Positions 27,410 through 35,414 of a stretch of 64,000 nt of DNA are shown piece after piece; position 1 is the first letter of the stretch, and each line of letters begins with the position of its first letter. The position numbers and the translations under genes are program-made. Under the pieces are notes generated by a model. It was given only the letters and a program-made list of their open reading frames with translations. It made no database searches and was not told where the DNA came from. Source of the stretch: BOKV01 sp041987205 (GTDB taxonomy: Bacteria > Pseudomonadota > Alphaproteobacteria > Rhizobiales > Rhizobiaceae); the NCBI GenBank assembly GCA_041987205.1, contig JBHIWX010000011.1, forward strand, positions 1 to 64,000. Reading direction: 5' to 3'.

Positions 27410-28123
27410 TCAGCCCCTCATTTCGGGGGGCAGCCGGCGGCCCTGTTCGGCGGCGGTCTGTGTCAGGAAATCCTGCAGGCTGCGGCCGGCAACGGGGGCG
27501 ACCGTCTCGTTCGTCCCGTCCAGGCGGGCGATGCGGTCGACGCGGAACATGCGGAAATCGTTTCTGAGCCGGCACCAGCCGACCAGTGTCCATACCTTGC
27601 CCCAGTAGAACAGGCCGAGCGGCTCGACGCGTCGCGTCGTGGGCTCGCCATTGACGTCCTCATAATCCATCTCGACCAGCGCGCTTGCGGAGATGTCCGC
27701 GTTCAGGCGGTCGAGATGCTCGCGGGTCGTGTCCTGCATGTAGGCGTCGAAGGCGTAGACGGGCATGTCGCCCTGCTTCACGCGGTGCTCCTCGGGCAGG
27801 ACGGCGGCGATCTTGACCAACGCCTCCTCGGCGGCAAGCGCCATGCGGGCGCCGCCCCAGGCGCGAACGATGCGTGCGCCGAGCGTGAGCGCGGCCATTT
27901 CCTCGTGAGAAAACATGAGCGGTGGCAGGTCGTATCCGGCGCGCATCAGGTAACCGATGCCGGCCTCGCCGTCGATCGGCACGCCGGAAGCCTGCAGATC
28001 GGCGATGTCGCGATAGATCGTGCGCTCGGAGACTTCGAGACGCTCGGCGAGCGTGCGGGCGGTCAGAAGGCGCCCGGCCCTGAGATATTGCACGATCTGA
28101 AACAGCCGGTCGGCGCGTCGCAT
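27410..28123 (-). CDS. YafY family (HTH + WYL) transcriptional regulator
   Basis: 237 residues. The N-terminal winged helix-turn-helix reads MRRADRLFQIVQYLRAGRLL, then LEVSERTIYRDIADLQASG. The WYL domain follows (about 135-215), with VEPLGLFYWGKVWTLVGWC. These regulators sense small ligands through WYL and usually repress. It lies 80 bp downstream of the VOC gene on the same strand, and upstream of VOC stand two identical perfect inverted repeats. This makes a self-contained unit: operators, VOC gene, regulator. A third copy of the operator is at 42.8 kb. Confidence 0.92.
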   Translation of the reverse strand: MRRADRLFQIVQYLRAGRLLTARTLAERLEVSERTIYRDIADLQASGVPIDGEAGIGYLMRAGYDLPPLMFSHEEMAALTLGARIVRAWGGARMALAAEEALVKIAAVLPEEHRVKQGDMPVYAFDAYMQDTTREHLDRLNADISASALVEMDYEDVNGEPTTRRVEPLGLFYWGKVWTLVGWCRLRNDFRMFRVDRIARLDGTNETVAPVAGRSLQDFLTQTAAEQGRRLPPEMRG

Positions 28124-28203
28124 GAAGGTGACCTTTTCCTTTCCGGTTCGGCGCGGTCCGATATCCCTCAGGAACCGGACCGCCCCAGTTTGGACGTTCG
28201 CAC

Positions 28204-28602
28204 TCAATTGGAAAAGATGCCGATCGAATTGCCGTCGGGATCGAGGCAATAGGCGAAGCGGCCGGCCGGGATGTCGATGATCGGCGAAATCACCTCGCCG
28301 CCGGCATCTTTCACACGCGCAAGGCTTTCCTCCAGCGAATCGGGTACCGGCAGGTGGATGGTGGGGCCGGTGCCGTGGACGGCAGGCTTGCCCGGATAGA
28401 GATGCCCGGACACGCCGTTCTCGCCACCGGCATAGGCGAAATTGGCGGTCGGGTTGGCGCCGCCCTCCTGGTCGATGAACTCGGTCATCAGCACCTTCGA
28501 ATAGAAGGCCTTGGCCTTGTTCAGGTCGGTGACCGGAATTTCGAACCAGACGGCTGCGTTGACCGGGGGCTTGAACTTGGTTTCGAGCGTTTGAGCTTCC
28601 AT
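28204..28602 (-). CDS. VOC family (glyoxalase/bleomycin-resistance-like) protein
   Basis: 132 residues with a single vicinal-oxygen-chelate module: VWFEIPVTDLNKAKAFYSKV, GPTIHLPVPD and AYCLDPDGNSIGIFS. Several VOC members act as metalloenzymes or bind small toxic compounds; the chemistry is not readable, though His and Glu-type ligand positions are only partly present. GGGAGA lies before the ATG. The promoter region holds two perfect YafY-type operators at 55 and 109 bp upstream, so it is almost certainly the main target of the adjacent regulator. Confidence 0.88.
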   Translation of the reverse strand: MEAQTLETKFKPPVNAAVWFEIPVTDLNKAKAFYSKVLMTEFIDQEGGANPTANFAYAGGENGVSGHLYPGKPAVHGTGPTIHLPVPDSLEESLARVKDAGGEVISPIIDIPAGRFAYCLDPDGNSIGIFSN

Positions 28603-28656
28603 GATGGCTGTCTCCCTTGTGACGGTGCGTTTCGACAACCCGGATATGGCACAGGG

Positions 28657-28680
28657 CTCCTGACAACCTTCTGTCAGGAG
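28657..28680. promoter_or_regulatory. Operator 1 (perfect inverted repeat) upstream of VOC gene
   Basis: CTCCTGACA, 6 nt, TGTCAGGAG: perfect 9-bp arms. The proximal edge is 55 bp from the VOC start codon. Its left arm is flanked by GCACAGGG, and the same flank is found beside the 42.8-kb copy. Probable binding site of the neighbouring YafY regulator. Confidence 0.8.
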
Positions 28681-28710
28681 GGGGCGGCAGGATAGACGCT
28701 GGAGTGCGGC

Positions 28711-28734
28711 CTCCTGACAGCGCTATGTCAGGAG
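28711..28734. promoter_or_regulatory. Operator 2 (perfect inverted repeat) upstream of VOC gene
   Basis: The same arms, CTCCTGACA and TGTCAGGAG with a 6-nt spacer; pairing extends one base further on each side. Its centre is 54 bp from operator 1, about five helical turns, so two bound dimers would face the same side of the DNA. Confidence 0.78.
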
Positions 28735-28772
28735 GGTGGACGGCAACGGGAAGGAGAAGGGCGGCCTGACGA

Positions 28773-29567
28773 TCAGTTGTCGACCGGCACCGTGTAGTTG
28801 AGCGGCAGACGGCCGCCATCGGCATAGATGGTCTGCCCGGTAATGTAGCTCGCGTCGGGGGAGGCGAGGAAGGCAGCGATGCCCGCGATCTCCGACGGAT
28901 CGCCGATGCGGCCCAGCGGCGTGCGCGACAGGATGCGGTCCATGGCTGCCTTGTCGTTAGCGACCGATTGCAGGATCTTGGTCATGATCGAGCCGGGGCC
29001 TATGGCATTGGCGCGGATGCGCCAGGGCGCCAGCGACAGGGCCATGACCTTGGTGAGCTGGTTGATGCCGCCCTTGGAGACGGAATAGGGCACCTGATTG
29101 GCGATGGCGAAGACGGCGTTGACCGAGGACATGTTGATGATCGAGCCCGGCTCGTGGCCGGCCTCCACACGCTCGACCATGTGGCGCGCGGCGGCCTGGC
29201 CGCACAGGAAAGCGCCCTTCAGGTTGACGTTGATGACGCGGTCGAAATCCTCTTCCGACACCTCCAGGAAATCGCCGCCGGCGACGATGCCCGCATTGTT
29301 GACGAGGATGTCGATGGCGCCGAATTCGTCGATCGTCGAGGCCAGCAGATTGTGGATATCCAGCTTGCCGGCAACGTCGCAGCGAATGTAGCGGGCGGTG
29401 TTGATGCGGCGCAGTTCGATCTCGGCCGCCTCGCCGGCATCGTCGTCGACATCGGCGATGACGACCTTCGCCTTTTCGCGGGCGAAACGCTGGGCGATGG
29501 CATAACCGATCCCCTGTGCGCCGCCCGTGACGACCGCCACCTTGTTTTCGAGCCTGCCTTCGGCCAT
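28773..29567 (-). CDS. SDR family oxidoreductase
   Basis: 264 residues of classical SDR type: VAVVTGGAQGIGYAIAQRFA, a D-x-D after the second strand (IADVDDD) that favours NAD(H), LVNNAGIVAGG, the catalytic serine in INMSSVNAVFA, and YSVSK. The end TGQTIYADGGRLPLNYTVP is typical. The substrate is unknown; relatives act on sugars and sugar alcohols. It is divergent from the ArsR gene, and the 143-bp gap contains the ArsR operator, so it may be co-regulated. Confidence 0.88.
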   Translation of the reverse strand: MAEGRLENKVAVVTGGAQGIGYAIAQRFAREKAKVVIADVDDDAGEAAEIELRRINTARYIRCDVAGKLDIHNLLASTIDEFGAIDILVNNAGIVAGGDFLEVSEEDFDRVINVNLKGAFLCGQAAARHMVERVEAGHEPGSIINMSSVNAVFAIANQVPYSVSKGGINQLTKVMALSLAPWRIRANAIGPGSIMTKILQSVANDKAAMDRILSRTPLGRIGDPSEIAGIAAFLASPDASYITGQTIYADGGRLPLNYTVPVDN

Positions 29568-29655
29568 GTGCGCCTCCGCCTTGTGCCGTTCATTTATCGG
29601 CGCACTCTGCCCAATGGCGGGGCGAGGTCAAGGGCGGAAAGGGCGGGGCGACGTC

Positions 29656-29702
29656 TTGACAGGTTCCTTTCATATGAAATAGAAAACTTACATATGAAAG
29701 GA
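29656..29702 (+). promoter_or_regulatory. Promoter and inverted-repeat operator of the ArsR operon
   Basis: TTGACA (29656-29661) is followed after 17-18 nt by ATAGAA/TAGAAA, a plausible sigma-70 promoter. Overlapping it is a perfect inverted repeat: TCCTTTCATATG (29665-29676), 14 nt, CATATGAAAGGA (29691-29702). The left half is itself the 12-bp palindrome TTTCATATGAAA, and the two CATATG centres are 20 bp apart. A repressor here would block RNA polymerase, so the ArsR-type product is probably autoregulated. Confidence 0.8.
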
Positions 29703-29710
29703 AGCGAGAT

Positions 29711-30055
29711 TTGAACCCGGAAGAAATGGCGACGCGGTTCACCGCACTATCGAACCCGCAAAGGTTGCGCATCCTCGGAGCTCTGCAGCGTGAAGGTCGG
29801 GCTTACGTCAGTGCGCTTGCCCGAAAGGTGGGGTTGAGCAGGCCGCTGTTGCATTTGCATCTGGCGAAGCTGGTCGAGGCCGGTTTCGTCGAGAGCAGCA
29901 TGGAATTGTCGGATGACGGCAAGGCACTGCATTTCTTCCAGATCGTTCCCTTCCATCTCGAGATTACGCCGGAAGCCATCGCGATAGCCCTGGATCAGGT
30001 CGGAAAGCCTGCAAAGGGAACCGGTCCGGCGTCCACGAAGCCGACAGACCAGTGA
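29711..30055 (+). CDS. ArsR-type winged-helix transcriptional regulator
   Basis: 114 residues from a TTG start (AAAGGAAG about 10 nt upstream); an ATG at 29726 is the alternative. The winged helix shows ALSNPQRLRILGALQREGRA, VSALARKVGLSRPLLHLHLA as recognition region, and a beta wing. The usual ArsR metal cysteines are absent, so it is not a classical metal sensor. It heads a tight operon with three membrane-protein genes (gaps of 10, 3 and -4 bp). The adjacent palindrome suggests autoregulation. Confidence 0.85.
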   Translation: MNPEEMATRFTALSNPQRLRILGALQREGRAYVSALARKVGLSRPLLHLHLAKLVEAGFVESSMELSDDGKALHFFQIVPFHLEITPEAIAIALDQVGKPAKGTGPASTKPTDQ

Positions 30056-30065
30056 GGTACATGCC

Positions 30066-30329
30066 ATGCAGGCCAGCCCCGTCTATTTCCTTCTCGTGAC
30101 CATACTCGTTCTGGTCACGGTTATCGCCGTCGTCATGGTCCGCGCCTGGGGGTCGACGCGCAGCGCCGCGCTCACGGGAGCAAGCCGCGACAGCCTCGAC
30201 GCCATTGCCAGGCACATGGAGAAGAGTCACTCGGATCAGGGCCGGAAGCTCGACGCCATTACCGGTGAACTCACACAATTGCGTGGCAAGGTCGACGAAA
30301 TCGAGAAGCTGCTGAAAACGGTCGGATAA
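30066..30329 (+). CDS. Small single-pass membrane protein with coiled coil
   Basis: 87 residues: an N-terminal membrane helix (VYFLLVTILVLVTVIAVVMV), then a soluble helical part with IARHMEKSHSDQG and heptads to the end (LRGKVDEIEKLLKTV). No family recognised. It is second in the ArsR operon, 10 bp after the regulator and 3 bp before the next gene, so it probably acts with the two following membrane proteins. Confidence 0.75.
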   Translation: MQASPVYFLLVTILVLVTVIAVVMVRAWGSTRSAALTGASRDSLDAIARHMEKSHSDQGRKLDAITGELTQLRGKVDEIEKLLKTVG

Positions 30330-30332
30330 GCC

Positions 30333-30746
30333 ATGACGCAGGCCCCGTTATCCGCGACAAGGGAATCGGTGCATGGCTCTGCCACGGGCCGCTCCGCGCT
30401 TGTTGTGGCGATCCTGGTCGAAGCGACGACACTGCTGATCCTCCTGCTGATCGCGGTGCCGCTCAAGCATCTTGCGGGCTGGCCAGCCGGCGTGAAGATC
30501 ATCGGGCCGGTGCATGGCGCCGCCGTTCTGGCCGCTGTCTACCTGTTGATCGAGGCGTTTGCCGCAGGTGAGATCAGGATGCGCACCGCGCTGTTCCTGA
30601 TGCTCGGCGCGCTGGTACCGTTTGGTGGCTATATCGGTTCACGCATGCTTGCTCGCCGTCAGCCGAAGAAAGCCGGTCTGCATGAAGAACGGGGCAGTGA
30701 ATCCGCGATGAAGATGATTTCCTCGGCGATCCGGGAATTCGCATGA
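30333..30746 (+). CDS. DUF3817 family membrane protein
   Basis: 137 residues with three hydrophobic helices. Recognisable DUF3817 features are the E-A-x-T-L near the first helix (VAILVEATTLLILLLIAVPL), PLKHLAGWP, then GPVHGAAVLAAVYLL and a last helix ending IGSRML. The family is of unknown function and is often seen near transporters or oxidases. Its stop overlaps the start of the next gene by 4 bp (ATGA). Confidence 0.8.
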   Translation: MTQAPLSATRESVHGSATGRSALVVAILVEATTLLILLLIAVPLKHLAGWPAGVKIIGPVHGAAVLAAVYLLIEAFAAGEIRMRTALFLMLGALVPFGGYIGSRMLARRQPKKAGLHEERGSESAMKMISSAIREFA

Positions 30747-31177
30747 GCCTTTATGTCGTCCTGAAATTCCTTCATCTCGCCTGCGTCGCCGGTTTCGTTG
30801 GCGGGCTGATCGTCGTCGCGCTGCTGGCGGGCGAGGCTCGGCGCACCGGCCAGCCGGCGCTGCTGGCGGCGGCGATGCGGTTCAACCGGCGCTTCGTCTC
30901 ACCAGCTTTCCTGCTTGCGGTGGCGTTCGGCCTGTGGCTCGCAACGCATCTGGGCGCCTTCGGCGATCCTTGGGTGCAGCTCAAGCTGGTGCTGCTGCTC
31001 GTGCTGGGCGCGGTGCATGGCTGGTTTTCCGGCAGGTTGCGCCGGTCCAGCAGGGATCAGGGCGAGACGCTGGAAAGCGCCGCGGGCGCCGCCGGCTTCT
31101 TCCCGGCGATGGCGCTGGCCTTTGCCGCGCTTGCGGCAACGATGATCCTGCTGGCGGTGTGGAAGCCGCTCTGGTGA
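30743..31177 (+). CDS. Four-helix membrane protein (HemJ/CopD/DUF2269-like)
   Basis: 144 residues with four membrane helices. The start LYVVLKFLHLACVAGFVGGL has the K-x-x-H near the beginning, and later WVQLKLVLLLVLGAVHGWFSG resembles the second H-containing block of HemJ and CopD-type proteins. HemJ oxidises protoporphyrinogen IX, but the highly conserved arginine/tryptophan pattern of HemJ is not complete, so a distant family member is more likely. It is the last gene of the ArsR operon and converges with prpE (22 bp). Confidence 0.6.
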   Translation: MSLYVVLKFLHLACVAGFVGGLIVVALLAGEARRTGQPALLAAAMRFNRRFVSPAFLLAVAFGLWLATHLGAFGDPWVQLKLVLLLVLGAVHGWFSGRLRRSSRDQGETLESAAGAAGFFPAMALAFAALAATMILLAVWKPLW

Positions 31178-31199
31178 TGCCCGAGCGGCCCGCGCGGTC

Positions 31200-33107
31200 T
31201 CAGGCGCCGATGCCGCGGCTTTTGAGTGTACCGGTGATCTCGTCGAGGATCGCCGGGTCGTCGATGGTGGCCGGCATCTTCCATTCCTCGCCGTCTGCGA
31301 TCTTTTGCATCGTGCCGCGCAGGATCTTGCCGGACCGCGTCTTGGGCAGGCGCTCGACGGTGATAACCGTCTTGAAGGCGGCGACCGGGCCGATCTTGTC
31401 GCGTACAAGAGCGACGACCTCCTTCTCGATCTCGGTCGAATCCTTCTTCACACCGGACTTCAGGATGATGAAGCCGGCCGGGATCTGGCCCTTCAGCTTG
31501 TCGGCAATGCCGACGACAGCGCATTCGGCGACATCGGGATGCGAGGCCACGATCTCCTCCATAGCGCCGGTCGACAGGCGGTGGCCGGCGACGTTGATGA
31601 TGTCGTCGGTCCTGGCCATGATGTAGAGATAGCCTTCCTCGTCCATGAAGCCGGCGTCGGCGGTCTTGTAGTAGCCCGGGAACTCCTCGAGATAGGCTTC
31701 CCTGAAGCGTTTGTCGGCGTTCCACAGCGTCGGCAGGCAACCCGGCGGCAGCGGCATCTTGACCACGATGTTGCCGAGCGCGTTGGCCTCGACCGGATGG
31801 CCCTCGTCGTTGAGGACCTGCACGTTATAGCCCGGCATCGGCACGGTCGGCGAACCGTATTTGACCGGAAGCTGGCCAAGGCCAACCGGGTTTGCAGCGA
31901 TCGCCCAACCGGTTTCGGTCTGCCACCAATGGTCGATCACCGGCACGGAGAGCTTGTCCTCGGCCCAGTGGATCGTGTCCGGATCGGCGCGCTCGCCGGC
32001 CAGGAACAGGGTGCGGAAGCCGGAAAGGTCGTATTTCTCGATGAACGTGCCGTCCGGGTCCTCCTTCTTGATGGCGCGGAAGGCGGTCGGCGCGGTGAAG
32101 AGCGCCGAAACGCCATGCTCGGCGATCACGCGCCAGAAGGTGCCGGCATCGGGCGTGCCGACGGGCTTGCCCTCGAACAGGACCGTCGTGCAGCCATGCA
32201 GGAGCGGCGCGTAGACGATGTAGGAATGGCCGACGACCCAGCCGACATCCGAAGCGGCCCAGAAGACCTCGCCGGGATCGATGCCGTACACGGCCTTCAT
32301 CGACCATTTGAGCGCAACCATGTGGCCGCCATTGTCGCGCACCACGCCCTTGGGCTGGCCGGTCGTGCCCGATGTGTAGAGAACGTAGAGCGGGTCGGTG
32401 GCGGCGACGGGCTCGCAAGCCACTTCGACGCCGGCGGCCTTCGCCTCGCCGACCAGTTCGGCATAGTCGAAATCGCGGCCCTCGATCAGGTCGCAGACCT
32501 GCTGCTCGCGCTGCAGGATGATGTTGGCAACCGGCTTGTGCGAGGACAGTTCGCAGGCGCGGTCGAGCAGCGGCTTGTAGGCAACGATCCGGCCGGGCTC
32601 GATGCCGCAGGAGGCCGAGACGATGACTTTCGGTTCGGCGTCTTCGATGCGTGTGGCCAGTTCGGCGGCGGCGAAGCCGCCGAAGACGACGGAGTGGATG
32701 GCGCCGATGCGGGCGCAGGCCAGCATGGCGATGGCGGCTTCCGGCACCATCGGCATGTAGACGATGACGCGGTCGCCCTTTTCGACACCCTTGTCGCGCA
32801 GCACATGGGCGAGCGCTGTCACCTCCTCCTGCAACTGCTCGAAGGTGATGGTGCGCTTGGCGCCGGTGATCGGGCTGTCATAGATGATCGCCGCCTGGCC
32901 CTTGCGGCCATGCTCGACATGGCGGTCGACGCAATTGTAGCAGGTGTTGCAGGTCGCGCCCGCGAACCAGCGCCCATAGACGCCGCCGTCCGGGTCGAAC
33001 ACCTTCGTTGCCGGTTCGAACCAGTCGATGTCTTTCGCGGCCTCGGCCCAGAAGCCCTCCGGATCGTTTTTCCAGCGTTCGTAGGTCTCGTGATAGGTCG
33101 AGGGCAT
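31200..33107 (-). CDS. prpE: Propionyl-CoA synthetase
   Basis: 635 residues of the acetyl/propionyl-CoA synthetase family. The N-terminal YGRWFAGATCNTCYNCVDRH, the phosphate loop YTSGTTGQPKG, HWWQTETGW, and the C-terminal catalytic lysine in KTRSGKILRG are all present. It activates propionate (and acetate) to the CoA thioester through an acyl-adenylate. The N-terminal block and lack of the longer acetyl-CoA synthetase extension favour PrpE over Acs. Start: ATG with GGAGGAG 6 nt upstream. No prpB/C/D genes are nearby. Confidence 0.88.
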   Translation of the reverse strand: MPSTYHETYERWKNDPEGFWAEAAKDIDWFEPATKVFDPDGGVYGRWFAGATCNTCYNCVDRHVEHGRKGQAAIIYDSPITGAKRTITFEQLQEEVTALAHVLRDKGVEKGDRVIVYMPMVPEAAIAMLACARIGAIHSVVFGGFAAAELATRIEDAEPKVIVSASCGIEPGRIVAYKPLLDRACELSSHKPVANIILQREQQVCDLIEGRDFDYAELVGEAKAAGVEVACEPVAATDPLYVLYTSGTTGQPKGVVRDNGGHMVALKWSMKAVYGIDPGEVFWAASDVGWVVGHSYIVYAPLLHGCTTVLFEGKPVGTPDAGTFWRVIAEHGVSALFTAPTAFRAIKKEDPDGTFIEKYDLSGFRTLFLAGERADPDTIHWAEDKLSVPVIDHWWQTETGWAIAANPVGLGQLPVKYGSPTVPMPGYNVQVLNDEGHPVEANALGNIVVKMPLPPGCLPTLWNADKRFREAYLEEFPGYYKTADAGFMDEEGYLYIMARTDDIINVAGHRLSTGAMEEIVASHPDVAECAVVGIADKLKGQIPAGFIILKSGVKKDSTEIEKEVVALVRDKIGPVAAFKTVITVERLPKTRSGKILRGTMQKIADGEEWKMPATIDDPAILDEITGTLKSRGIGA

Positions 33108-33252
33108 CTGTCTCCTCCTGCGATGCGTCATGCCGTCTTTTCAAGGCAATGAAACCCATGCGGTGTTCGGGCGCAAGTCCATCGGCTGCGATGAATCGGC
33201 TCTGGTGCGTCGGGCTGATAGCATCGCTGGCTGCCGGCGCATTTGACCTGAG

Positions 33253-33945
33253 TCAGTCGGCATAGACCGGCGTGACGCCGTCTGCCGCATAGCCGATGAC
33301 GCCCGGTTCCCACCACAGGACAGGGTTGGCGCGGAAGCTGGGTCGTTCGGCGAGCCGCTCGATCAGGGCGGCGATGCGCGGCCAGCGGGATATATGCGAG
33401 TCGAGGCCGAGCGGCCGGTTCTCGACGAAACGCAGATGGCAGGCCAGAAAGATGTCCTGAATGGACAGGCAGTCCGGCAGGAAACCTCCCCCTTCTCTGG
33501 AAATGCGTGCCTCCAGCCATTGCAGTAGATGTGGCAGGCGTTCGGCGGAACGCGTCAGGTAATCGTTGGCGTCATGGCGGATGCCGCTCCAGGTCATCTG
33601 GCTGATTGTCGTGACTGCGGTGCCGAGGGTCTGGATGGTGGCGAAGGTGAGCTTGTCTTCCCAGACGTGCTCCGGGCGCCATGCGGAGCGTGCGAGTGGC
33701 GGATCGCCGGCGGGCCGATGGTCATGGGTGGTGAGCAGATATTCGGATATCAGGCCGCTTTCCCACAGCACGATCTCGCCGTCGCGAAAGGCGGGCACCT
33801 GGAGGGTGGGCGTGTTGCGCGCGCGTTCCTCGGCGGTGGGTGTCGTGATCTCCTCGTGCCTTTCGTAGTCCAGGCCGAGTTCGTCCAGCAGGATCCTGAC
33901 GCCCCTCGCGAAGGGCGATCCCGTGGTGAAATGCAAAACCGGCAT
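33253..33945 (-). CDS. Glutathione S-transferase family protein
   Basis: 230 residues. The thioredoxin-like N-terminal half starts MPVLHFTTGSPFARGVRILL, with S10 in the usual catalytic area, the cis-proline in TLQVPAF, and ES-type glutathione-binding residues (VLWESGLISEYL). The helical C-terminal half contains LSIQDIFLACHLRF. The start has GGGAGGAAA upstream. The substrate is not predictable. It stands between prpE and the SGNH hydrolase on the same strand. Confidence 0.85.
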   Translation of the reverse strand: MPVLHFTTGSPFARGVRILLDELGLDYERHEEITTPTAEERARNTPTLQVPAFRDGEIVLWESGLISEYLLTTHDHRPAGDPPLARSAWRPEHVWEDKLTFATIQTLGTAVTTISQMTWSGIRHDANDYLTRSAERLPHLLQWLEARISREGGGFLPDCLSIQDIFLACHLRFVENRPLGLDSHISRWPRIAALIERLAERPSFRANPVLWWEPGVIGYAADGVTPVYAD

Positions 33946-34005
33946 GGCGTTTCCTCCCGTGCCCGACAGGATTGCACGTCGGAGCCGGTGCGCCAACGAT
34001 TTGCG

Positions 34006-34743
34006 CTATGCGCCGCGTTCCATGCCGACGATGAAGTCCGCGGCCTTTTCGGCCCATTCGCGATAACCGGCCTCCGAGGCGTGAAAGCCGTCGACGGAAA
34101 AGTTCTCCGGCACGATGCGCCAGTCTGAAACGGGGGCCAGCGCGCCGCGCTCGTTGCACAGCACCTTGCCCTTGTGGTCGAGCAGGCGGGAGCGGATGCC
34201 GAGGATGCGATTGAGCGGCGAGGGCAGCGCGGGCACGCGCTCCATGTCGAGCACGCCGGCCCAGATGATCGTGGCGGGCGGAAAGCGCGCCTTCAGCGCA
34301 TAGATCAGCGTGCCGAAATCGCGCTTGAACACCCTGACCGAATGGAAATTCTTGGCGTCGTTGGTGCCGATGTTGAGCATGACGTAGTCGAAATCGCGCG
34401 GCTCGACATGCGGCACGACATGGTCGCGTATCTGCGCGGCTGTGGCCGAATTCATGCCGGCGATGCGGGCCGTGACGGGCCGGCCGGTTTTTTCCGCCAG
34501 AAAGCGCGGCAGGAAACCGGCGAAACATTGCTCGATGGACTCGACGCCGACCCCGGCGGCCGAGGAGTCGCCGACGACCAGAAGTTTCAACGGTTCGCCT
34601 TCGCCTGCAAAATGCAGATCGCCATCGTGCGGCGGCGGGGTCATGCGGTCGATGCGCCGACGCACGCCCAACCCCTGCCAGACATAGACAGGCAAAGCGA
34701 GCCAGGTGAAAAGCGCGTCGGCGAAGGAAGGTTTGGAGGTCAT
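34006..34743 (-). CDS. SGNH/GDSL-family hydrolase
   Basis: 245 residues. The four SGNH blocks are visible: LLVVGDSSAAGVG (nucleophile serine), the glycine in IAGMNSATAA, LNIGTNDA (asparagine) and VDGFHASEAGY (Asp-x-x-His). The enzyme is an esterase/lipase-type hydrolase. A short helix before the domain (TWLALPVYVWQGLG) might associate it with the membrane. I chose the ATG at 34743; a second in-frame ATG 15 nt upstream is possible. Confidence 0.85.
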   Translation of the reverse strand: MTSKPSFADALFTWLALPVYVWQGLGVRRRIDRMTPPPHDGDLHFAGEGEPLKLLVVGDSSAAGVGVESIEQCFAGFLPRFLAEKTGRPVTARIAGMNSATAAQIRDHVVPHVEPRDFDYVMLNIGTNDAKNFHSVRVFKRDFGTLIYALKARFPPATIIWAGVLDMERVPALPSPLNRILGIRSRLLDHKGKVLCNERGALAPVSDWRIVPENFSVDGFHASEAGYREWAEKAADFIVGMERGA

Positions 34744-34944
34744 GCGTTCTCTATACATTGGCAACGCATGAAGGGAAGGGGGACAAAGAATGAAGGAAAG
34801 GGCTTCGGTGCGAAAGAGGATGGAAGGCGTTGGCGCTCCGTCACGTCGATGCATCAGGCTTCCGCTTTGCTGCTCGCCGGCCTAGCATGGTGTCGGGTCA
34901 AATACGGCCGCTCATGTCGGTTTACTGTCGAAGGGGATTTCGCG

Positions 34945-35394
34945 ATGCGTTCCATGATGCTGAACCTGCTCGTCGGGGCCGGGCTTGCCGGGCTGGTGTT
35001 TCCTGCTTCCGCTCCGGCGCTGGCTTCGCTCGCGAAGGTGGCCGATCCCGCAGCTTTCGAAGTTTTCGACGGTCGCTGGCATGCGGAGGACGACGCCATC
35101 CTGACCATCCAGGTGCTGCAGGACACGCTTGCCGTTTCTGGCGTAGACGGCGCGACGAGCTTCCAGTCGCGCTGCATCGCGGAGATGACGGATTCCGGTC
35201 CGGCCGCCCGATGCATCGGCGAGGGCTACAATTTCCTCAACAAGCGGAATTTCCTCTATGTCAGCACGATTGCCATGAAGGACGACAAACTGGTCGAAAG
35301 CTGGAACGCCAGATTCCTCGATGCTTCCGGTGCCATCGAATCCGAGTTCGAAGGCGAGCAGAGCTTCACCAGGCAGGTGCCCTCGTCCCGGTAG
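34945..35394 (+). CDS. Exported protein of unknown function
   Basis: 149 residues. A signal peptide with hydrophobic core LLVGAGLAGLVF ends around ALA (residue 27). The mature part contains a W (GRWHAEDDAILTIQ) and two cysteines (SRCIAEM, ARCIGEG) that may pair, suggesting a small beta-barrel-like periplasmic domain. No family recognised. Both neighbours run leftward, and it converges with the di-haem peroxidase gene. Confidence 0.65.
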   Translation: MRSMMLNLLVGAGLAGLVFPASAPALASLAKVADPAAFEVFDGRWHAEDDAILTIQVLQDTLAVSGVDGATSFQSRCIAEMTDSGPAARCIGEGYNFLNKRNFLYVSTIAMKDDKLVESWNARFLDASGAIESEFEGEQSFTRQVPSSR

Positions 35395-35414
35395 CCTCTT
35401 CGCGACGGCCTGCC

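Noticed and set aside
28657..28734. CRISPR-like repeats
   Set aside because: Only two copies 30 bp apart, each a dyad of 24 bp, between a gene and its regulator; the third copy is 14 kb away before another gene. This is operator structure, not an array.
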